Source of the DNA: Apoderus coryli
Lineage: Eukaryota; Arthropoda; Insecta; Coleoptera; Attelabidae
Assembly (NCBI GenBank): GCA_911728435.2
Contig: OU452201.1
Coordinates: 5,084,001-5,148,000 of the forward strand
Length of the DNA: 64,000 bases
Reading direction: 5' to 3'
Below, one piece after another: positions 57,948-64,000 of the stretch; within the stretch, counting starts at the first letter, position 1; each line of letters opens with the position of its first letter. Below the pieces are notes generated by a model, which worked only from the letters and a program-made list of their open reading frames with translations, had not been told where the DNA came from and made no database searches. A program made the translations under genes and the position numbers.

Positions 57948-59252
57948 TTGGGTCTGCCAGATAACTTTTTTTTTTTGAAAATGCTATAAAAGAAAAACTG
58001 CTGAATATTTTCTCAAATTTCTTTTTTTATTTGAAAGTACAATTCTTCCGGTTAATAATTACACATAATTTCATTCAAATGGCTGCCTCGGCTGGCCATG
58101 CAGTAGCCTACACGATCGGTCCAATTTTTAAGCACATTATCGATTGTGTGCAGCTGTATTTCACCAATGGCTTCACGAATATTGTCCTTTAAAGCGTCAA
58201 TTGTCTCTGGCTTGTCGGCGTAACACTTATCTTTGACGGCACCCCACAAATAATAGTCCAACGGTGTCAAATCGCAGCTCCGAAGTGGCCAAACGACATC
58301 AGCTCTGCGGCTGATAATGCGATCTTCAAAAACAGGGCGCAAAACATCGAGTGTAGCTTCGGCTGTGTGGCACGTAGCGCCGTCCTGTTGAAACGAAATG
58401 TTGCCAATATCCTCCTCTTCAATTTTTGTGACCAAAAATTTGTTCAACATGGCCCGATAACGATCGCCATTGACTGTAACGGCCACTCCTTGCTCATTTT
58501 CGAAGAAAAATGGCCCAATTATGCCTCCGGACCAAAATCCGCACCAAACAGTGACTCGTTTTGGGTGCATCGGCTTTTCAATGTATGGGTGCGGGTTTTC
58601 TGTGCCCCAAATGCGACAATTTTGCGTGTTTATATACCCGCCAAGATCAAAATGAGCTTCATCTGAAAAGATGATTTTTTTGGCAAAATCGGCATCTTCT
58701 GTAAGTCGATCGCAGGCCCACTGAGCGAAGCGAAAACGCATTGGATGGTCAGTTGGCTTCAACTCCTGAACCAATTGGACTTTGTATGGCGTCATACTGT
58801 GGCGTGGCGTCATAATTCGTCTCAATGATGTCTCCGAAATGTTCAATTGTTGAGACCGACGGTGAATTGATGTTGATGGCGCTTCACGCACACTTTCTGC
58901 CACAGCAGCAATATTCTCGGGTGTACGCACTGTTTTTGGCTTTTCACGCTTTGGTTTCTCGATGAGGATGCCAGTTTCTTTCACTTTTTTCACGAGATAA
59001 CGAACATACGGAGCTGACGGTGCTTGTCTTCTTCCAAAATCCGTACGCAATTTTCGCACACATTCTGCAACATTACGATGATTTTGAAAGTAATGTCGCA
59101 ATATTTCCCAGCGTTGTTCAAGCGTATACACAACCATATTCGTTCAGCGGAAGGATAAAACTAATTATCTGTCAAATCAGACATGAGCTAAGTGTTTACC
59201 CTTCACGAAATAAGCACTAGTAAAAAAAAAAAACGTTAGATGGCGGACCCGA
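57948..59252 (-). mobile_element. Tc1/mariner DD41D (rosa-like) transposon, apparently complete
   Basis: The 1305-bp element is bounded by TA at 57946-57947 and 59253-59254. Left end TTGGGTCTGCCAGATAACTT and the reverse complement of the right end TCGGGTCCGCCATCTAACGT form imperfect inverted repeats followed by T-rich tracts. The transposase gene is on the minus strand and intact. Length and target site fit the IS630/Tc1/mariner superfamily. Confidence 0.85.
58052..59137 (-). CDS. DD41D transposase, full length and uninterrupted
   Basis: The 361-residue product starts MVVYTLEQRWEILRHYFQNH and has an N-terminal helix-turn-helix region, a PKREKPKTVRTPENI linker and a second helix-turn-helix (SIHRRSQQLNISETSLRRI). 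The DDE catalytic domain has the first Asp in IFSDEAHFDLGGYIN, the second in SFQQDGATCHTAEATLD and the third in CDLTPLDYYLWGAV. Counting residues between the second and third Asp gives 41, which defines the DD41D (rosa) group. No stop, frameshift or catalytic substitution is seen. The enzyme would bind the terminal repeats and catalyse cut-and-paste transposition into TA. Whether it is expressed is unknown. Tandem mismatches between the two ends may mean the element is not brand new. Confidence 0.9.
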   Translation of the reverse strand: MVVYTLEQRWEILRHYFQNHRNVAECVRKLRTDFGRRQAPSAPYVRYLVKKVKETGILIEKPKREKPKTVRTPENIAAVAESVREAPSTSIHRRSQQLNISETSLRRIMTPRHSMTPYKVQLVQELKPTDHPMRFRFAQWACDRLTEDADFAKKIIFSDEAHFDLGGYINTQNCRIWGTENPHPYIEKPMHPKRVTVWCGFWSGGIIGPFFFENEQGVAVTVNGDRYRAMLNKFLVTKIEEEDIGNISFQQDGATCHTAEATLDVLRPVFEDRIISRRADVVWPLRSCDLTPLDYYLWGAVKDKCYADKPETIDALKDNIREAIGEIQLHTIDNVLKNWTDRVGYCMASRGSHLNEIMCNY

Positions 59253-59254
59253 TA

Positions 59255-62200
59255 TAAGAAACGCTTGTTCAAGGAAATGGTTTAAGTATATTATAGTGCT
59301 GCATCTTACCGAATATATTCACACTACATTTCTTTCGATTAAACCTTCATTCCTTTATTTAAAAGACGATTAGGTACAATTCTTATTATTTTCATTTTCA
59401 CTTAATCGAGGCATTATGACAATACGGAATCAAAAGCAACACGTCATGAATTAACCCTTTCTGTGAATTTTGTCAGTCATAATATTTTTAAAATAACGCT
59501 CACACATAATAATACAAGAATCAAGTAGACGATTTATGTAAAATAATTCTCCTATTTATCATTATTTACCCTGTATGTTAACTAAAGCAAAAATTGTTCT
59601 ATAATGTGAGACCCAGCTAGTTACGCTCCGCTAAATGGAATATTAATTTATTATAAAATAAAAACCATGTGTATGAACATTATACTACTCCATATTAATT
59701 GAATTATATTGTTCGGTCAAGCGATGATTTAATTTTTATTTTATTTTTGTATGTTATGAATTATATCTACCTACTTTGTGGTTAACTCTTTTAAAATATT
59801 TTTTCAAGAAACCAAACTCCAATTGTCGGAGGTCAATCATAAGGAATCAAATCACAAAAGAAAAAAATATTAAAGGACTGAATCCAGCCGCATGTGTGCT
59901 GCTTTTATTATTTTTGATGTTTTGGGAGGTTCCTTTCTTTTTTTTTGTTTTGTTTTTCATATTTTTCTATACAGAAAACAACCGTTGGAATATTTTGAAT
60001 AGCGTCTCTGAAATTTTAAATACCAATTATTTATTTTCTTCGTTATACAGCATTAGGGCATATTTTTATGGTAACGCTACAACATACTATTAATTACATT
60101 ACTGTGTCCTATCTGACAAAATTTTAGTTTTTGTGTTAAATATATATTTTTGATGCAGACAAGGGTTTTCCCACTCATGAACGTCTTAACTACATCGCAA
60201 AGAACTTGTATCTGACACTCAGATTCGTCCTATCTACAAAAAACAACATGATTGCTAAGAAAGCTTGTCCTATCTTAATTTACTAAGTAAATTTGTCCTA
60301 ACTGCGCAGATCGGTTTTTAGTAGATTTTTAAAAAAATCTAACTATTCAGGAGATCGACACAACCGAAATTTTGAAAAATTTTTATGCAGTACTTCATTT
60401 TATGACCCCTGGATCCTAAAAATGACCTCAGTTCAAAAGTTTATATATCTATATCTATATATATATATATATGGGATATAGAAACTTTGCGTCACGTTCT
60501 AGGCCGCATTTTTTGACCAATCGAAACAAAATTTGGTTAAAAAATCGGATAGGTCATGGAATCGCGTGAGTTCGTTGGCGATTGAAATCGGAGAGCTAAT
60601 TTCAGAATGGCGGCCTGTCAAAGTTTTAAAAAAATCATATTTTTTTAGTTGTTAATAGAAAATACCGATGTTACATATCAAATGATAGAGCACTTAAATC
60701 TCTACAATATTTATTTGGAGAGTTTTTTCATCGCTGGCATATTTAAGTAAATGTAAGTCAATATAAAGTAACAAAAAATAAAAAAAAATATCATCACCCG
60801 CTATACCTGTAATTATTTTGACAAATAAACACCTGTGAAATAACAATAAGACCGTACTTACGTATGTATTATAGTATAATGGGTATTTCAGTTAAAATAA
60901 CTGTCAATATGACACTTTGGTTATATTTGGCGAATGTCAGAATATTCCATTATTTGTTTATTAATAGTGGGTGTTAGTGGTAGACTAAGTATAAATAAAA
61001 AATACATAAATCAAAAATCTACTTTTCCGACTGGCTGCCATCGGGATTTTTTTTGGTTTTGTAAAGTTTACTGGTATCAAATAAAATTACAAAGCACAAT
61101 AATGTTCTGTGTCAGATATTATTATTTCTGCAGACTTACAAAAAGTTATAATGCTACCGCGTGCCAAAATGTTCAAAAAAATAATTTTTGTATCTCAAAT
61201 AATTGCGTTTAACGAAAGTTTTGTTCTACAAATCCTTTGGCAGTGACCACGCATTTTTTATAAAATTTTATAAAGACTTAGGGACGTTGAATATCTAGTT
61301 GGATAATTGGTCTGCCCAGAATGAAAACTGGACCCTATTTTCTTTTTTATTTACATAATAAATTGCAGTAAAATAAATCTGACAAGTAAATATTTGGTCA
61401 GCCGATCATTTCAACCAAAAAGTATAAATGGTCATGAAAAGAGTCAAGAACTTTTTAATTTTAAAGATCTTTGTTGCAACTGCCAATGGTGGTAAGACTG
61501 GACCATGGACATTAGGCAGTTCAACAATTGGGAAATGATTTCAGTTCCAAATTTAAATTAAAAGAAAAAGTAAGATTTGGTGCATTTTCTGAAGAATCAG
61601 CTTTGGCTTTCAATACAATGCGACGTTTGAACATAAAACGTTAAAACCCTTAATTTCCTTAATAACAAAACCATATAGAAAATGGTGTTCTCAAAAGCAT
61701 CCTGAAAGAACACACCCTAAAGGGACAGATTAAAGTTGTAAAAATGCATTAATGTCGACTTTAAAGCCCATAATCTCAGATCTCAATAAACGACGATTGG
61801 CTGTATCAGTATATTAATATGAAAGCTACTTATGATCAGCCTAAACAGTTTTTCTTTAGCGCATTTATTTTTGAGGGACTATCAAAATACCGACTAAAAC
61901 AGGGTTGTAGTGTCCCCGTATATTATTGAGTTATACCTCCAGATTCGGGGAACATTTTAAACTAAAACTAACTCGGAGATTTAATTAGGAAATATATATT
62001 TTATGAAAGATCGTTACAAATGATACTTGTTATTACAAAAGCCAAAATGGTTCTCTTCTTAATTATTCTTAAAACTAGATTAGGTAAACTGTGATGACAC
62101 AGCCAGACTACATAATTTATTGGAAATATTATCTAATAATGTTTATAATATTTTCTATAAATATAAAAATATACAGGGTAAGACATATTGCACTACATGG

Positions 62201-64000
62201 CCGTTCATTGAAAAAAATAAAACTTTGATATGTATCTTTTTTTAGGACCACCCTGTATACTTGAAGTGTCTGTTCAAATGTAGCCGTATTCGATCTACAT
62301 ACGACCTTATTGAAGAAATAATCAAATTTGCTATAGTTTTAATACAGTAAGCAGACAACAACATATAATATACAGGGTGATTGCTGGTCGATGGTATATA
62401 CATTAGAAGTTTTAGGTCAACCTAATCTATCAGTCTGTAATATTGTAATATTTGCACGGAAGAATTCTGCAAAAATTGAAAAATTCCGAGTTCTGCAAAA
62501 AAAGTTAGAAATATAAAAAAATATTTTGTATGGCCCTTCTAGGCTTTCGTACTTTACTATTTTTAAATTAGTTTAAAAACGGACGTGGCGACTTATTTTA
62601 GTACTTGGTAAAGTTCACCATTTAGACAACAAATAAATAAAAAAATTAAGATATTCTACAAAATTTTTGTACAGAAATAAACTAAAATATCCACTAATTA
62701 AGTCACTTTGTGCTACCACTAATAGCTAACGAAGTCAGACTTAATGGTGCTTAACAAAAATGTTATATGCACCATTTACGAATACAAGAGTTTTAATTTT
62801 CCGTTCTTCCTTGAAATCTATATCGTCTCTTTAACAGTCACGCCTGTAGTACAAGGACAAAATACGGGTTTGTGACGACATCTCTCATAACGTGTAATCA
62901 CAAATGAATCATTTGCTCCTCAGAAAAACTAAATAGACCGCTCTGTCTGATATCCAAATTGTCTTCCGCGGTTTCGGGAATGAGCTTGGAGTGCCTCTTT
63001 CATATTAAACATTCCTGTGAAGGTGCCCACAAATGATTCCACAAAGAAGTTTGTCGGTCCATCTCTTGCTAACTTGTTTTTTTGATTCAAGAAGGTTCAG
63101 AGAAATGTGCAACTCATTTTGCTCAAGAAATCTGAGTTTAACGGATTGATTGGGACACACTGTATAATTTTGTATGTTAAAACCACAAACGCTAGGCTTA
63201 TGCTTCTTTTATTTAGGTAAAAAATACGAGAAGCACCATAAATTCTGTAATACATTCGTTTTGTCAATTACAAAGTACACAGAGATATATTTCTTATGTT
63301 GGGGGAATATAAATTAAATATCAGATGGCTTGATGTTCAAGATGTAGTTATCAATGGATTCTATGCGCTTTGAAGTTACACTTATATGTACTTTTTATGT
63401 CTTGTGTACCAAATAGAAACAGCTGCCGAGTATAGTACACCGTTATCACCTGCTACATTTTGTCAGTTTTTAAGATTTGATTTCTCATTTTTTTTTATCA
63501 TAAACTTATCTACATTTCTCTGTTTCCGATTTTTAAAATCTCTGCCGATTACAAAAATAATTAATTTAATTTCAGGAGTAAATGAAACAGACTATTATAA
63601 CGCCACGTGAGATAATGGCAATGTCAAGGCACATCCGAAAAATCTGCAATACGTGCTTAAAGCATTAGTCAGTAATATAATCACATACAAACTTTAGATA
63701 GATATGGGGAACAAATTTCTTTCCAAAAACTTAATGACCAAATTTTGAACAAACCTATAAGGGTGGGTACCCTATAATGAAGACGTTTTTGACGTTAGGC
63801 ACAGTCACTTCCTTTGAACAAAAATCAGTCAGCTGAGACAATTTCAAACGCAATAATAGGGAAGTTGCACGAAGAAAAAAAAAAGATGAAATAAGGACGA
63901 GCGTTCATTTCTTTTCAGATTTATCGACACAATAGATTCTTTTTGGGGTAGAATAGACGTTTATAAAAGTAGAATAGAGCATATAGAGCTACTACAGTAT
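59255..64000. other. AT-rich stretch without a recognised gene
   Basis: No exon with a family motif found. It contains a (TA)n/(TATC)n tract at about 60441-60473 and several TACAGGGT or ACCCTGTA motifs (59568, 62172, 62251, 62371). At 63410-63610 there are two AG acceptor-like sites followed by short frames (the second reads GVNETDYYNAT then a stop), too little to call an exon. Confidence 0.5.
60441..60473 (+). repeat. (TA)n-rich microsatellite
   Basis: TATATATCTATATCTATATA followed by further TA units. A simple repeat; no gene nearby. Confidence 0.8.

Noticed and set aside
58367..58666. Plus-strand frames of 61-99 codons
   Set aside because: They are antisense shadows of the DD41D transposase.
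63410..63610. Two possible terminal exons (ETAAEYSTPLSPATF and GVNETDYYNAT)
   Set aside because: Acceptor-like AG sites exist but there is no convincing donor, upstream exon or family match.

Overview
The window is intron-rich, AT-rich animal DNA with mostly non-coding sequence, spliceosomal GT..AG introns and many transposon remains. The gene content points to an insect: a CCHamide-2-type neuropeptide precursor, a group I-like secreted phospholipase A2 with an insect-style furin-cleaved propeptide, and a PRRX/CG9876-type paired-like homeobox gene. The retroelement style and a (TTGGG)-containing minisatellite would fit a beetle, but that is a guess.

Layout. 1-14.1 kb: no host gene seen; one recent 5'-truncated Jockey-type retrotransposon (3869-5516, 14-bp target-site duplication) and old mariner debris. 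14.1-18.2 kb (+): an eight-exon gene for a coiled-coil outer-dynein-arm docking protein (ODAD3/CCDC151). 18.6-23.1 kb (-): a five-exon secreted phospholipase A2 gene, tail-to-tail with the first, whose largest intron holds a dead mariner split by a non-LTR retrotransposon. 23.7-32.8 kb: retrotransposon, Tc1 remains and dispersed repeats. 32.9-40.0 kb (+): the CCHamide-2-type gene, with two possible signal-peptide first exons (the upstream one behind a TATA box and initiator). 41.5-48.6 kb (-): the three-exon PRRX-type homeobox gene, with a broken DD34D mariner, a fold-back element and retrotransposon fragments in its first intron. 48.7-64 kb: no host gene seen; transposase relics, a G-rich minisatellite, an ACGT-rich terminal-inverted-repeat element and an apparently intact 361-aa DD41D transposase gene with terminal inverted repeats and TA target site.

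The four host genes are not an obvious functional unit: ciliary assembly, lipid hydrolysis, peptide signalling and transcription. The most unusual signals are (1) a hammerhead ribozyme on the minus strand at 33996-34069, complete in core and stems, followed by a perfect hairpin; (2) five further hammerhead-like motifs whose stem II sequences differ but remain paired; (3) two alternative signal-peptide exons for one neuropeptide whose amidated terminus would be Met rather than the usual His; (4) a tandem duplication that copied the end of the neuropeptide signal exon together with its splice donor. All gene models are read by eye from splice signals, frame and family motifs, with no transcript evidence.
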